Positions 31,438 through 40,490 of a stretch of DNA of 64,000 nucleotides are shown here, one piece after another. Position numbers and translations under genes: made by a program. The stretch lies in contig NZ_CP010897.2 in assembly GCF_000934605.2 (NCBI RefSeq), forward strand, positions 2,294,001-2,358,000, in the 5' to 3' direction. The notes beneath the pieces are model-generated. The model was not told the DNA's origin. It ran no database searches and saw nothing but the letters and a program-made list of their open reading frames with translations. Source of the stretch: Pandoraea vervacti. GTDB lineage: Bacteria > Pseudomonadota > Gammaproteobacteria > Burkholderiales > Burkholderiaceae. The first letter of the stretch is position 1; every line of letters begins with the position of its first letter.

Positions 31438-33246
31438 TTGAAACAAAACGAAGAATCCCAGGACCTGCACGCACGCGATGCCGGTGCCGAAGCACGTTCG
31501 CCGGAAGGCGAGGGCGGCGATGAAAAGGCGTCGCGCCGTGGTTTGCGCCGCGGTCCGCGTAGTCTGATCGCCCGCCGTCGCGCGGCCCAGCAGGCCAAGC
31601 GCGAAGGCGACGACAATGGCGAATCCGCTGCGGCGGACGCGACGCAAGTCTCGCCGTCCGGCGATATTGCGCAGGGCCACTCGTCGGGTGGCGACGGCGC
31701 ACCCGGCGCCGCGCAGGGGCGTGGCCGCAACGGCACGCGCAAGCCGCGTGGCGGCAAGCGTGACGATGCGCAGCAGGCGGCGCAGGCCGGCGAGGGTGCC
31801 AAAGGCACGGCGCCGGGTGGGCGTGGTCCGCGCGGTGGACAAGGTGCCCAGGGTGGACAGAATACCCAGGGCGGTGGCGCGGGCAAGTCGCAGGGGCGAG
31901 GTCGCAAGGCCCCGGCGGGTGCGGCGCGCGGCAAGGCTGGCGCCGGCAACGCGAACCACGGCAGCGACGGCGATTTGTTCGCGTTCGTGACGTCCGGCGG
32001 TTTCGACGGTGACGATGCCGAGGGGGATAACGCCGCAGCCAAGCGCGGTCGCCGTCCGGCAGATCGGCGCGTGCTGTCGCCCGACGACGAGGCGCCGAAG
32101 CTGCACAAGGTGCTGGCCGAAGCCGGGATGGGGTCGCGTCGCGAGATGGAGGAACTGATTCTCGCCGGTCGCGTGTCGGTGAACTCCGAGCCTGCTCACA
32201 TCGGGCAGCGCATCCTGCCGACCGACCAGGTCCGCATCAATGGCAAACTCGTCAAGCGCCGTATCAGCAGCAAGCCGCCGCGCGTGCTGCTCTATCACAA
32301 GCCGGCCGGTGAGATCGTCAGTCATTCGGATCCGGAGGGTCGGACGTCGGTGTTTGACCGTCTGCCGCCAATGAAGACCGCCAAATGGCTGGCCGTCGGC
32401 CGTCTTGACTTCAATACGGAAGGCTTGCTGATTCTGACGACGTCCGGCGATCTGGCGAACCGTTTCATGCACCCGCGTTACGAAATCGAGCGTGAGTACG
32501 CGGTTCGCACGGTGGGGCAGTTGAGCGAAGCGTCGCGTCAGCAACTGCTGCACGGCATCAAGCTCGAGGACGGCGAAGCCAACTTCCTGCGCCTGAAGGA
32601 CGGGGGCGGCGAAGGTTCGAATCACTGGTATCACGTGGCATTGGCCGAAGGGCGTAACCGCGAAGTGCGTCGTATGTTCGATGCAGCGGGGTTGATGGTG
32701 AGCCGCCTGATCCGTACCCGCTACGGTCCGTTGACGCTGCCGCGCGGCCTGAAGCGTGGGCGTTATGAAGAAATGGACGAAGCCCAGGTTCGTTCGCTGT
32801 TCGCCGCTGTCGGCATGAAGATGCCGGGCGCGTCGTCGGATGAGAAGGGGGCTCGCAACGGGGCGCGCGGTGGCAAGGCGGGGGCAGCCAAGGAGCCGCG
32901 CCGTCAGCCGGACCCGATGCAGACGGCGCTTGGCGTGTTTGCCCGTGAACCGGGGCAGTCGCGTCGTCCGCGCGCCAATCCGCTGACCGCCTTTGTCGGG
33001 CCGAGCGGTGGCTATCCGGGGCAAACGCCTGCGCCGCGCGGTGAGGGGCGTCGCTTCGGCGGTGGAAATTCGGCGGGCGGCGGTTTCGGTGGTCAGTCGC
33101 GTGGTGGCAACGGCGGAAATGGCGGCGGCGGTGGCAATGCCAATGGTAACCGCAGTCGTGGCAGCAACCGGGCGGGTGGCGGCAATAGCAGCGGTGGCGG
33201 TAATTACGGCAACCGTGGTAACCGCGGCGGCAACCGATCGCGCTGA
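31438..33246 (+). CDS. rluB: 23S rRNA pseudouridine synthase RluB-type, with long disordered ends
   Basis: This enzyme family makes pseudouridine 2605 in helix 90-92 of 23S rRNA (RsuA/RluB/E/F group). An S4 RNA-binding domain (KLHKVLAEAGMGSRREME, GRVSVNSEPAHIGQRI) precedes the catalytic domain. The catalytic Asp is in VGRLDFNTEGLLILTTSGDLA, followed by EIEREYAVRTVG, GRNREVRRMFDAAG and VSRLIRTRYGPL. The family is usually 250-300 residues; this one has about 602 because of a 220-residue basic Gly/Ala/Arg-rich N-terminal segment and a 130-residue Gly/Asn/Arg-rich tail, both probably disordered and RNA-binding. The start is uncertain: TTG at 31438 has a GAGG site five bases upstream, and GTG at 31435 is an alternative. 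Confidence 0.88.
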   Translation: MKQNEESQDLHARDAGAEARSPEGEGGDEKASRRGLRRGPRSLIARRRAAQQAKREGDDNGESAAADATQVSPSGDIAQGHSSGGDGAPGAAQGRGRNGTRKPRGGKRDDAQQAAQAGEGAKGTAPGGRGPRGGQGAQGGQNTQGGGAGKSQGRGRKAPAGAARGKAGAGNANHGSDGDLFAFVTSGGFDGDDAEGDNAAAKRGRRPADRRVLSPDDEAPKLHKVLAEAGMGSRREMEELILAGRVSVNSEPAHIGQRILPTDQVRINGKLVKRRISSKPPRVLLYHKPAGEIVSHSDPEGRTSVFDRLPPMKTAKWLAVGRLDFNTEGLLILTTSGDLANRFMHPRYEIEREYAVRTVGQLSEASRQQLLHGIKLEDGEANFLRLKDGGGEGSNHWYHVALAEGRNREVRRMFDAAGLMVSRLIRTRYGPLTLPRGLKRGRYEEMDEAQVRSLFAAVGMKMPGASSDEKGARNGARGGKAGAAKEPRRQPDPMQTALGVFAREPGQSRRPRANPLTAFVGPSGGYPGQTPAPRGEGRRFGGGNSAGGGFGGQSRGGNGGNGGGGGNANGNRSRGSNRAGGGNSSGGGNYGNRGNRGGNRSR

Positions 33247-33320
33247 GTTTTTCGGCCCGATGTTGCGTTGCGGCAATGTATCAATGGCGCCCGTCAGGCA
33301 GGCTTTTCGGGCGCCAAGCG

Positions 33321-33349
33321 TTGCAAATCGGGTCAAAACCATATAAAAT
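33321..33349 (+). promoter_or_regulatory. Sigma-70-like promoter upstream of rimP
   Basis: TTGCAA at 33321-33326 and TAAAAT at 33344-33349 are separated by 17 bp, giving a predicted start near 33356. It lies 75 bp after the rluB stop in otherwise gene-free DNA and is followed by a terminator-like hairpin before rimP. Confidence 0.6.
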
Positions 33350-33355
33350 CAATGA

Positions 33356-33447
33356 ATAAGCTGGTTTGCGTGTCGGGCGTTCTGCTGCGGCACGCACCTC
33401 ATGCGCAATGAGGCTGTAAGAAATGGGCGTTTCGCCCATTTTTTTTT
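33356..33447 (+). ncRNA. Candidate rimP-operon leader or small RNA
   Basis: The segment between the predicted promoter and the intrinsic terminator would give an RNA of about 90 bases with a CCTCAT/ATGAGG hairpin at 33397-33413 and the terminator stem at its end. It may be a transcription-attenuation leader of the rimP-nusA-infB operon, or an independent small RNA. No known family is recognised; this is inference from structure and position. The 33247-33614 gap holds no other gene. Confidence 0.45.
33421..33447 (+). terminator. Intrinsic terminator upstream of rimP
   Basis: A 9-bp perfect stem (AAATGGGCG with CGCCCATTT) with a TTT loop is followed by a run of T. It lies 174 bp after the rluB stop and 168 bp before rimP, downstream of the predicted rimP-side promoter, so it may terminate rluB transcripts or attenuate the rimP operon. 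Confidence 0.88.
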
Positions 33448-33614
33448 GCCGCGAGCGTTTAACGCGGCCGATGCCGCCGCGTCGGGGAGTGGGTGTGTCG
33501 ACGCTGATACACCGGCCCGGACGGTCGAGGCAGGTATCGTGCGACGTCCCATGCGGGGCGCGCAGACATGTCGGGCGCTGCTGATGCGCGCGAGTTTTTC
33601 TAGGGTGAGCAAAG

Positions 33615-34073
33615 TTGCAATTGCCAGAACTGATCGAGACCACGGTCGAAGGCCTGGGTTACGAGCTGGTCGATCTTGAGCGCGCGGGCGGCGGACTGCT
33701 GCGCGTGTATATCGACAAGCCGGAAGGCATCACGATCGATGACTGCGAGACGGTGAGCCGTCAGCTCTCGCACGTCCTGATGGTCGAGAACGTCAATTAC
33801 GACCGACTTGAAGTGTCGTCACCGGGGCTGGATCGTCCGCTGCGCAAGCTGCGTGACTTCGAGCGCTTTGCCGGTGTCGAAGTGAGTCTCACGTTGCGTG
33901 TGCCGCTCGAAGGCCGCAAGCAGTTCCGCGGCATTTTGCAGGCACCGCAAGGCGAAAACTTGAGCCTTGAGTTCGAAGGCAAGGGCGGCCCGGCGCTGCT
34001 CGAATTCACCCTCGCGGATATTGACCGTGCGCGCCTTGTGCCGCAGATTGATTTTAGGAGTCGCAAACGATGA
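33615..34073 (+). CDS. rimP: Ribosome maturation factor RimP
   Basis: RimP assists 30S subunit assembly. The 152-residue product has the typical two-domain sequence: LIETTVEGLGYELVDLE, LRVYIDKPEGITIDDCE, VSSPGLDRPLRKLRDFERFAG and LADIDRARLVPQIDF. The start is TTG at 33615, with AGGGTGA seven bases upstream; the encoded N-terminus Met-Gln-Leu matches what I know of Burkholderiaceae RimP. Its stop overlaps the nusA start (ATGA), so the two are translationally coupled. It is the first gene of the rimP-nusA-infB-rbfA-truB cluster. Confidence 0.94.
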   Translation: MQLPELIETTVEGLGYELVDLERAGGGLLRVYIDKPEGITIDDCETVSRQLSHVLMVENVNYDRLEVSSPGLDRPLRKLRDFERFAGVEVSLTLRVPLEGRKQFRGILQAPQGENLSLEFEGKGGPALLEFTLADIDRARLVPQIDFRSRKR

Positions 34074-35545
34074 GTCGCGAAGTATTGCTGTTGGTCGATG
34101 CGCTCGCGCGCGAAAAGAACGTCGACAAGGATGTCGTGTTCGGCGCGCTTGAAGCGGCATTGGCTTCGGCCACGAAGAAGCGCTACACCGAAGACGTCGA
34201 CATTCGCGTGCACATCGACCGTGAGTCGGGCGAGCACGAGAGCTTCCGTCGCTGGCTGGTAGTGCCGGACGAAGCGGGTCTGCAGGAGCCGGACAAGCAG
34301 ATTCTGTCGTTCGAAGCCAAGGAAGACAATCCGTCCATCGAAATCGGCGAGTTCATCGAAGAGCCGGTGGAGTCCGTCGAGTTCGGCCGCATTGGTGCAC
34401 AAGCGGCCAAGCAGGTGATCTTGCAGCGCATTCGCGACGCCGAGCGCGAACAGATCCTGTCGGACTTCCTCGAACGCGGTGAAAAGATCATGACCGGCAC
34501 GGTCAAGCGTCTCGACAAGGGCAACCTGATCGTCGAGTCGGGGCGTGTCGAAGCGCTGCTGCGCCGCGATCAGCTCATCCCGAAGGAAAACCTTCGTATC
34601 GGTGACCGCGTTCGTGCGTACATCGTGAAGGTCGACCGCACGGCACGCGGCCCGCAGATCGAACTCTCGCGCACGGCGCCGGAATTCCTGATCGAACTGT
34701 TCGGCATGGAAGTGCCGGAAATCGAGCAGGGCCTGCTGGAAATCAAGTCGGCTGCGCGCGACCCCGGCGTGCGCGCCAAGATCGCCGTGGTGGCATACGA
34801 CAAGCGTATCGACCCGATTGGCACTTGCGTGGGCATTCGCGGCACGCGTGTGCAGGCGGTGCGCAACGAACTCGGCGGTGAAAACGTCGATATCGTGCTG
34901 TGGTCGGAAGACCCTGCGCAATTCGTGATCGGTGCGTTGGCGCCGGCGGCGGTGCAGTCGATCGTCGTGGACGAAGAGAAGCACAGCATGGACGTCGTCG
35001 TCGACGAGAACGAACTGGCCGTGGCGATCGGTCGCAGCGGTCAGAACGTGCGACTCGCGTCGGAGCTCACCGGCTGGCAGATCAACATCATGACGCCGGA
35101 CGAATCGGCCGAGAAGCAGAACGAAGAGCGCGGCACGCTGCGCACGTTGTTCATGCAGCGTCTCGATGTGGACGAGGAAGTGGCGGACATTCTGATCGAG
35201 GAAGGTTTCTCGAGCCTGGAAGAAATCGCTTACGTGCCTTTGAACGAAATGCTCGAGATCGAAGCGTTCGACGAGGACACGGTGCACGAGCTGCGCAATC
35301 GTGCGCGCGACGCACTGCTCACGCAGGCGATTGCCACCGAGGAGAAGGTCGAGGGTGTTGCGCTCGATCTCAAGAGCCTCGACGGCATGACGCCCGAGTT
35401 GCTGGCCAAGCTGGCCGAGCATGAAATTCAGACGCGCGATGATCTGGCCGAACTGGCTGTCGACGAATTGACCGAGATGACCGGTGTCGACGAAGAAGCC
35501 GCCAAGGCCCTGATCATGAAAGCGCGAGAGCACTGGTTCCAATGA
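34070..35545 (+). CDS. nusA: Transcription elongation/termination factor NusA
   Basis: NusA binds RNA polymerase and regulates pausing, termination and antitermination. The 491-residue protein is close to the 495 of E. coli. The N-terminal RNA polymerase-binding domain (1-130), the S1 domain (about 135-200; GTVKRLDKGNLIVESGRVEA), the KH domains (GTRVQAVRNELGGENVDIV, then VAIGRSGQNVRLASELTGW) and two C-terminal acidic AR repeats (LDVDEEVADILIEEGFSSLE, then ELLAKLAEHEIQTRDDLAEL) are all present in order. The overlap with rimP and the 80-bp gap to infB fit one operon. Confidence 0.96.
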   Translation: MSREVLLLVDALAREKNVDKDVVFGALEAALASATKKRYTEDVDIRVHIDRESGEHESFRRWLVVPDEAGLQEPDKQILSFEAKEDNPSIEIGEFIEEPVESVEFGRIGAQAAKQVILQRIRDAEREQILSDFLERGEKIMTGTVKRLDKGNLIVESGRVEALLRRDQLIPKENLRIGDRVRAYIVKVDRTARGPQIELSRTAPEFLIELFGMEVPEIEQGLLEIKSAARDPGVRAKIAVVAYDKRIDPIGTCVGIRGTRVQAVRNELGGENVDIVLWSEDPAQFVIGALAPAAVQSIVVDEEKHSMDVVVDENELAVAIGRSGQNVRLASELTGWQINIMTPDESAEKQNEERGTLRTLFMQRLDVDEEVADILIEEGFSSLEEIAYVPLNEMLEIEAFDEDTVHELRNRARDALLTQAIATEEKVEGVALDLKSLDGMTPELLAKLAEHEIQTRDDLAELAVDELTEMTGVDEEAAKALIMKAREHWFQ

Positions 35546-35625
35546 TGACCTGCCCCGGCATGCATATGGAACAGTGAACTTTGAAGTTAACCGCAAGGCG
35601 CCTGGCCTTGCTTGAAGAGGTTTGA

Positions 35626-38583
35626 ATGGCGAGCATCAACGTAGCCCAATTTGCTGAAGAACTGAAAATGCCGGCCGGCGTGTTGCTGGAGCAACTCAAA
35701 GCCGCCGGCGTGGACAAACTCAGCGCCGACGATTCGGTGACGGAAGCCGACAAGGCCCGTCTGCTGGAGCACCTGCGCCGATCGCACGGCGCTGGCGACG
35801 GCGACAAAAAGAAGATTACTCTGACGCGTCGCCAGACCTCGGAAATCAAGCAGGCCGACGCGACCGGTAAGGCGCGGACGATTCAGGTCGAAGTGCGCAA
35901 GAAGCGCACCTTCGTCAAGCGCGACGACGTAGTCGAGGGAGCGGACAACGCAGCGGCTGCTGCGGAAGACGAAGCCCTGCGTCTGCGTGAGGAAGACGCC
36001 CGCCGCGAAGCGGAGCGTCTGGCTGCGGAAGCGGCGGAACTCAAGCGTCGCCAGGAACAACTGGAGCGTGAAGAGGCCGAGCGTCGCGAGCGCGAAGAGA
36101 AGGAAGCTGCCGAGCGCCGCGTGCGCGAGGAAGCGGAGCGCGCTGCTGCCGTTGCCAAGGCGGCTGAAGAGCAGAAGGCGAAGGCCGAAGCCAAGGCGGA
36201 TGCCGAAGCCGAGAAGCAGGCGCAGGTCGAGGCCGAGAAGACGGCCAAGATCGAAGCCGAAAAGGCAGCGCAAGCCGAGAAGGCCGCTGCAGCCAAGGCT
36301 GACGCCGAGCGCGAGCAGGCTCGCAAGGCCAGCGAAGAAGCCCGTTTGGCGGCTGAGAAGGCCAGCGCAGCGGCTGACAAGGCGCGCGCCGAAGAGGAAG
36401 CCATTCGCAAGCGCCGTGCGGCGGCCGAAGCCGAAGCCCGCGCCATTCGCGAAATGATGAATGCACCGCGTCGCGTGCTGAAGGCGCCGGAGCCGGCACC
36501 TGCTGCCGCGGCGCCGGCCAAGCCGGAAGCGGCGAAGGGTACGCTGCACAAGCCGGCCAAGCCGGAAGGCGCCGCTGCCAAGCCGGCGGACAAGAAGCCG
36601 GCAGGCACGACGACATCGACCACGGCCGGCGCAGCCGACAAGAAGGACAAGAAGCCGGGTGCCTGGCAGAAGGACGCCGACAACCGCAATAAGCGTGGCG
36701 GCATGAAGACGCGCGGCGACACGAGCGGTGGTTCGGATGGCTGGCGCGGCGGTGGTCGTGGCGGCCGTCGTGGCGACCGTCACTCGCAGGACGACCGCAA
36801 CGCGTTCCAGGCGCCGACCGAGCCGGTCGTGCGTGACGTGCACGTGCCGGAAACGATCAGCGTTGCCGATCTCGCGCACAAGATGTCGGTCAAGGCCGCA
36901 GAAGTCATCAAACTGATGATGAAGATGGGCCAGATGGTGACCATCAACCAGGTGCTGGATCAGGAAACGGCGATGATCGTGGTCGAGGAACTCGGCCACC
37001 GCGCGATCGCCGCGAAGCTGGACGATCCGGAAACGCTGCTGGACCTGGGCAACGATGTGACGGAAGTCGAAGCGCTGCCGCGTCCGCCGGTCGTGACCGT
37101 GATGGGCCACGTCGACCACGGCAAGACCTCGTTGCTGGACTACATCCGTCGCGCCAAGGTGGCGTCGGGCGAAGCCGGCGGTATTACGCAGCACATCGGC
37201 GCGTACCACGTCGACACGCCGCGCGGTACGGTGACCTTCCTCGACACGCCGGGTCACGAGGCCTTCACGGCCATGCGTGCGCGCGGTGCGCAGGCAACGG
37301 ACATCGTGATTCTCGTGGTCGCGGCGGACGACGGTGTGATGCCGCAAACAAAGGAAGCGATTGCCCACGCGAAGTCGGCTGGTGTGCCGATCGTGGTGGC
37401 GATCAACAAGATCGACAAGCCGGAAGCGAATCCGGACCGCGTGAAGCAGGAACTCGTGGCCGAAGGCGTGGTGCCGGAAGAGTACGGTGGCGATTCGCCG
37501 TTCGTGCCGGTGTCGGCGAAGACGGGCACGGGTATCGACGATCTGCTCGAAAACGTGCTGCTGCAAGCCGAAGTGCTGGAACTGAAGGCACCGGTGGACG
37601 CGCCGGCCAAGGGCATCGTGATCGAAGCGAAGCTCGACAAGGGCAAAGGTCCGGTCGCAACGATCCTGGTGCAGTCGGGCACGCTCAAGCGCGGCGACAT
37701 GGTGCTGGCAGGTCAGGCCTATGGCCGTGTTCGCGCCATGCTGGACGAAACCGGCAAGAACACGAAGGACGCAGGTCCGTCGATCCCGGTGGAAATTCAG
37801 GGTCTGTCGGAAGTTCCGGGCGCCGGCGAAGAAGTGCTGGTGGTGCAGGACGAGCGCAAGGCACGTGAAATCGCGCTGTTCCGTCAGGGCAAGTTCCGCG
37901 ACGTGAAGCTGGCCAAGCAACAGGCGGCCAAGCTCGAGAACATGTTCGAGCAGATGGCCGAAGGCGAAGTCAAGACACTGCCCCTCATCATCAAGGCAGA
38001 CGTTCAGGGCTCGCAGGAAGCGCTGGCCCAGTCGCTCAACAAGCTCTCGACGCCGGAAGTGCGTGTGCAGATCGTGCACGCGGCGGTCGGTGGCATCAGC
38101 GAAAGCGACGTCAACCTGGCAACGGCGTCGAAGGCGGTCATCATCGGCTTCAACACGCGTGCGGATGCTTTGGCACGCAAGCTGGCCGAGTCGAACGGTA
38201 TCGACATTCGTTACTACAACATCATCTACGACGCAGTGGATGAGGTGAAGGCAGCGATGTCGGGCATGCTGGCGCCGGAGAAGAAGGAAGAGATTACGGG
38301 CCTGGTCGAAGTGCGTCAGACGTTCAAGGTGCCGAAGGTCGGTACGGTGGCCGGCTGTATGGTGCTCGACGGCTTCGTCAAGCGTTCGTCGCACGTGCGT
38401 GTGTTGCGCGACAACGTGGTCATCTTCACGGGCGAGCTCGATTCGCTCAAGCGCTTCAAGGATGACGTCAAGGAAGTCAAGTCAGGCTTCGAGTGCGGTC
38501 TGTCGGTGAAGAACTTCAACGACATTACGGAAGGCGACCAACTGGAAGCGTTTGAAATCACGGAAGTTGCGCGCTCGCTGTAA
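35626..38583 (+). CDS. infB: Translation initiation factor IF-2
   Basis: IF-2 is the GTPase that delivers initiator fMet-tRNA to the 30S subunit. The 985-residue product has the IF2 N-terminal domain (MASINVAQFAEELKMPAGVL), an extremely charged Ala/Glu/Lys/Arg-rich linker (about 105-400), then the G domain with G1 GHVDHGKTSL (near residue 492), DTPGHEAFTAMRARGA and NKIDKPEANPDRV, and the C-terminal domains binding fMet-tRNA (MVLDGFVKRSSHVRVLRDN, KSGFECGLSVKNFNDI). It is longer than E. coli IF-2 (890), mainly in the linker. Several in-frame ATG or GTG codons downstream could give shorter isoforms as in E. coli, but I cannot tell which are used. Confidence 0.96.
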   Translation: MASINVAQFAEELKMPAGVLLEQLKAAGVDKLSADDSVTEADKARLLEHLRRSHGAGDGDKKKITLTRRQTSEIKQADATGKARTIQVEVRKKRTFVKRDDVVEGADNAAAAAEDEALRLREEDARREAERLAAEAAELKRRQEQLEREEAERREREEKEAAERRVREEAERAAAVAKAAEEQKAKAEAKADAEAEKQAQVEAEKTAKIEAEKAAQAEKAAAAKADAEREQARKASEEARLAAEKASAAADKARAEEEAIRKRRAAAEAEARAIREMMNAPRRVLKAPEPAPAAAAPAKPEAAKGTLHKPAKPEGAAAKPADKKPAGTTTSTTAGAADKKDKKPGAWQKDADNRNKRGGMKTRGDTSGGSDGWRGGGRGGRRGDRHSQDDRNAFQAPTEPVVRDVHVPETISVADLAHKMSVKAAEVIKLMMKMGQMVTINQVLDQETAMIVVEELGHRAIAAKLDDPETLLDLGNDVTEVEALPRPPVVTVMGHVDHGKTSLLDYIRRAKVASGEAGGITQHIGAYHVDTPRGTVTFLDTPGHEAFTAMRARGAQATDIVILVVAADDGVMPQTKEAIAHAKSAGVPIVVAINKIDKPEANPDRVKQELVAEGVVPEEYGGDSPFVPVSAKTGTGIDDLLENVLLQAEVLELKAPVDAPAKGIVIEAKLDKGKGPVATILVQSGTLKRGDMVLAGQAYGRVRAMLDETGKNTKDAGPSIPVEIQGLSEVPGAGEEVLVVQDERKAREIALFRQGKFRDVKLAKQQAAKLENMFEQMAEGEVKTLPLIIKADVQGSQEALAQSLNKLSTPEVRVQIVHAAVGGISESDVNLATASKAVIIGFNTRADALARKLAESNGIDIRYYNIIYDAVDEVKAAMSGMLAPEKKEEITGLVEVRQTFKVPKVGTVAGCMVLDGFVKRSSHVRVLRDNVVIFTGELDSLKRFKDDVKEVKSGFECGLSVKNFNDITEGDQLEAFEITEVARSL

Positions 38584-38606
38584 CGCGATTTGCACAACGG
38601 AAGTGG

Positions 38607-38650
38607 AATGGCCCACCAGGCCGGGAAACCGGCGGCGTGGGCCATTGCTT
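38607..38650 (+). terminator. Hairpin between infB and rbfA
   Basis: AATGGCCCAC pairs with GTGGGCCATT around an inner GCCGG-GAAA-CCGGC hairpin, followed by GCTTTA. It lies 23 bp after infB and 16 bp before rbfA. It could lower transcription of rbfA and truB relative to infB; the weak T-tract suggests partial read-through. Confidence 0.6.
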
Positions 38651-38666
38651 TACTAGCGAGTTTGTT

Positions 38667-39128
38667 ATGGCAAAGAAACGTGGCGTTCCCGGTCGGAATC
38701 TTCGCATCAACGATCAGATCCAGCGCGATCTGTCGGAGTTGATTCAGCGCGAAGTGAAGGACCCGCGTATTGGGCTGGTCACACTGCAAAGTGTGGAAGT
38801 GACGCCCGATTACGCGCATGCGAAGGTGTTTTACACCACGCTCACCGGCGATCCGAAGGCGACCGGCGAAGCGCTCAACGAAGCGGCCGGCTATCTGCGC
38901 AATCTGCTGTTCAAGCGGTTGCACATTCATACGGTCCCGACGTTGCATTTCCACTTCGACCAGTCGGTTGAGCGCGCCATCGAGATGTCGCAGTTGATCG
39001 ATCTGGCGAATGCGACGCGCGCGAAGGAAGACGCGGAAGCGGCAGAGAACGCCGCTCAGGCCGATGAAGCTGACGAAGCCGACAAAGCCGACGACGGTAG
39101 CGACAAGAAGGAAAACGGCGGCAAATAA
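38667..39128 (+). CDS. rbfA: 30S ribosome-binding factor RbfA
   Basis: RbfA is a cold-inducible 30S maturation factor needed for 16S rRNA 5'-end processing. The 153-residue product has the KH-like family core: RINDQIQRDLSELIQREVKD, PRIGLVTLQSVEVTPDYAHAKVF and LHIHTVPTLHFHFDQSVERA. The last 35 residues are an acidic Ala/Asp/Glu/Lys tail. The ATG at 38667 matches the family N-terminus MAKKRGVPGRN; the longer frame from 38637 runs into the infB terminator and is rejected. Confidence 0.94.
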   Translation: MAKKRGVPGRNLRINDQIQRDLSELIQREVKDPRIGLVTLQSVEVTPDYAHAKVFYTTLTGDPKATGEALNEAAGYLRNLLFKRLHIHTVPTLHFHFDQSVERAIEMSQLIDLANATRAKEDAEAAENAAQADEADEADKADDGSDKKENGGK

Positions 39129-39254
39129 GCCGTCGATCGACGACGCAGCCTGCCGGGCTGGCGCAAAGCGAACCCGGCGGCACTGCGATGCCTGCGCACG
39201 TTTGACGCGTGCGATGGCTGACTCCCATACGAATTTCTCAAGCACTTCCCGCAC

Positions 39255-40241
39255 ATGACGGACCCGCGTTCGCAGGCACCCCGCCAAAAACTCCCTCGTT
39301 TTCCGCTCGACGGCGTGTTGCTGCTCGACAAGCCAATCGGCATGTCGTCCAACGACGCCTTGATCAAGGCCAAGCGGCTGCTTCAGGCGTTGAAGGCGGG
39401 CCACACCGGCACGCTCGATCCCCTGGCAACGGGGTTGCTGCCGCTATGTTTCGGCGAGGCGACGAAGTTTTCGCAAGATTTGCTCGAAGCCGACAAGACG
39501 TACGAGGCACGTGTGCGTCTGGGCGAAACGACGACGACCGGCGATGCGGAAGGGGAGGTATTGCAAACGCGTCCGGTCACTGTGGACGAGGCCGCGATTC
39601 GTGCTGTGCTGCCGCGCTTCACGGGACCGATCTCCCAGGTGCCGCCGATGTATTCCGCGCTCAAGCGCGACGGCAAGCCTTTGTACGAATACGCGCGTGC
39701 CGGGCAGACGCTGGAGCGCGAGGCGCGCGCGGTGACGATCCATCTGCTGGAAATGACGGAATGTGCGTTGCCCGACGCGAACGAATTCACCTTCCGCGTG
39801 ACATGCAGCAAGGGCACTTACGTGCGCACGCTGGCGGAGGATATCGGTGAGGCGTTGGGATGTGGCGCACATCTGCGCGCATTGCGGCGTACGGCAGTGG
39901 GGCCACTGACCCTGGAAGGTGCGGTGACGCTGGAAGACCTGAATGCGCTCGACCATGCGCAACGCGTGGCGAAGCTGGCGCCGGTCGACGCCTTGCTCAA
40001 GACGCTCCCGGCTGTGTGGCTCGATGACATGCTCGCCAAGCGCTTCAATCACGGCCAGCGTTTGCGTTTGGACGAAACGCGCTGCCCGCAGACGTTGCGC
40101 GAGTGCGCCGCGACGCACGACGGCATCGAAGTGAAGGTCTATGCCGAAGCCACCACCGACATCGCTGCCCGCCTGCTGGGCGTTGCACGTCTTGACGGCG
40201 AAGCGTTGCTCACCCCGCAGCGGTTGCTCAAGACGCAATGA
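39255..40241 (+). CDS. truB: tRNA pseudouridine-55 synthase TruB
   Basis: TruB makes pseudouridine 55 in the T-loop of all elongator tRNAs. The 328-residue product has the family start GVLLLDKPIGMSSNDAL, the catalytic motif GHTGTLDPLATGLLPLC with its Asp near residue 55, YEARVRLGETTTTGDAEG, VPPMYSALKRDGKPLYEYAR and CSKGTYVRTLAEDIG, and a C-terminal PUA-like region. It is close to the 314 residues of E. coli. It ends the rimP operon; the DNA after it until typA is accessory in character. Confidence 0.95.
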   Translation: MTDPRSQAPRQKLPRFPLDGVLLLDKPIGMSSNDALIKAKRLLQALKAGHTGTLDPLATGLLPLCFGEATKFSQDLLEADKTYEARVRLGETTTTGDAEGEVLQTRPVTVDEAAIRAVLPRFTGPISQVPPMYSALKRDGKPLYEYARAGQTLEREARAVTIHLLEMTECALPDANEFTFRVTCSKGTYVRTLAEDIGEALGCGAHLRALRRTAVGPLTLEGAVTLEDLNALDHAQRVAKLAPVDALLKTLPAVWLDDMLAKRFNHGQRLRLDETRCPQTLRECAATHDGIEVKVYAEATTDIAARLLGVARLDGEALLTPQRLLKTQ

Positions 40242-40286
40242 ACGCCGCGTTTGCGCGCCCGACGTCTTGAGTCCGGTCGGACGACG

Positions 40287-40490
40287 CTAACACCGGCGAA
40301 CAGCGATCGCCTGCGGGCCTTTCGGGCCTTGCGTGACTTCGAATTCGACCGCCTGACCTTCCGCAAGCTCCACGAAACCTTCGGTAGCGACTGCCGAAAA
40401 GTGAACGAACAGGTCTGCGCCCCCGTCATCGGGTGAAATGAAGCCATACCCCTTTTCACTGTTGAACCACTTCACTGTTCCCCGTGCCAT
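40287..40490 (-). CDS. Cold-shock-domain protein (CspA family)
   Basis: A 67-residue canonical cold-shock protein and probable RNA chaperone. It has KWFNSEKGYGFI (RNP1) and ADLFVHFSAVA (RNP2), the aromatic residues that stack on nucleic acid, and the usual C-terminal strand VEFEVTQGPKGPQA. Length is typical. It is convergent with truB, with 45 bp between the stop codons. The 171-bp space upstream would allow the long 5' leader common in cold-shock genes; that leader contains one copy of a 24-bp element repeated at 44238. Confidence 0.93.
   Translation of the reverse strand: MARGTVKWFNSEKGYGFISPDDGGADLFVHFSAVATEGFVELAEGQAVEFEVTQGPKGPQAIAVRRC

Noticed and set aside
32615..32640. GGTTCGAATC, the tRNA T-loop consensus
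   Set aside because: It lies inside the rluB coding sequence; no acceptor stem or anticodon arm surrounds it.
35587..38394. 935-codon minus-strand frame opposite infB
   Set aside because: It is antisense to a universally conserved gene; the low-complexity composition reflects the Ala/Glu/Lys linker of IF-2.
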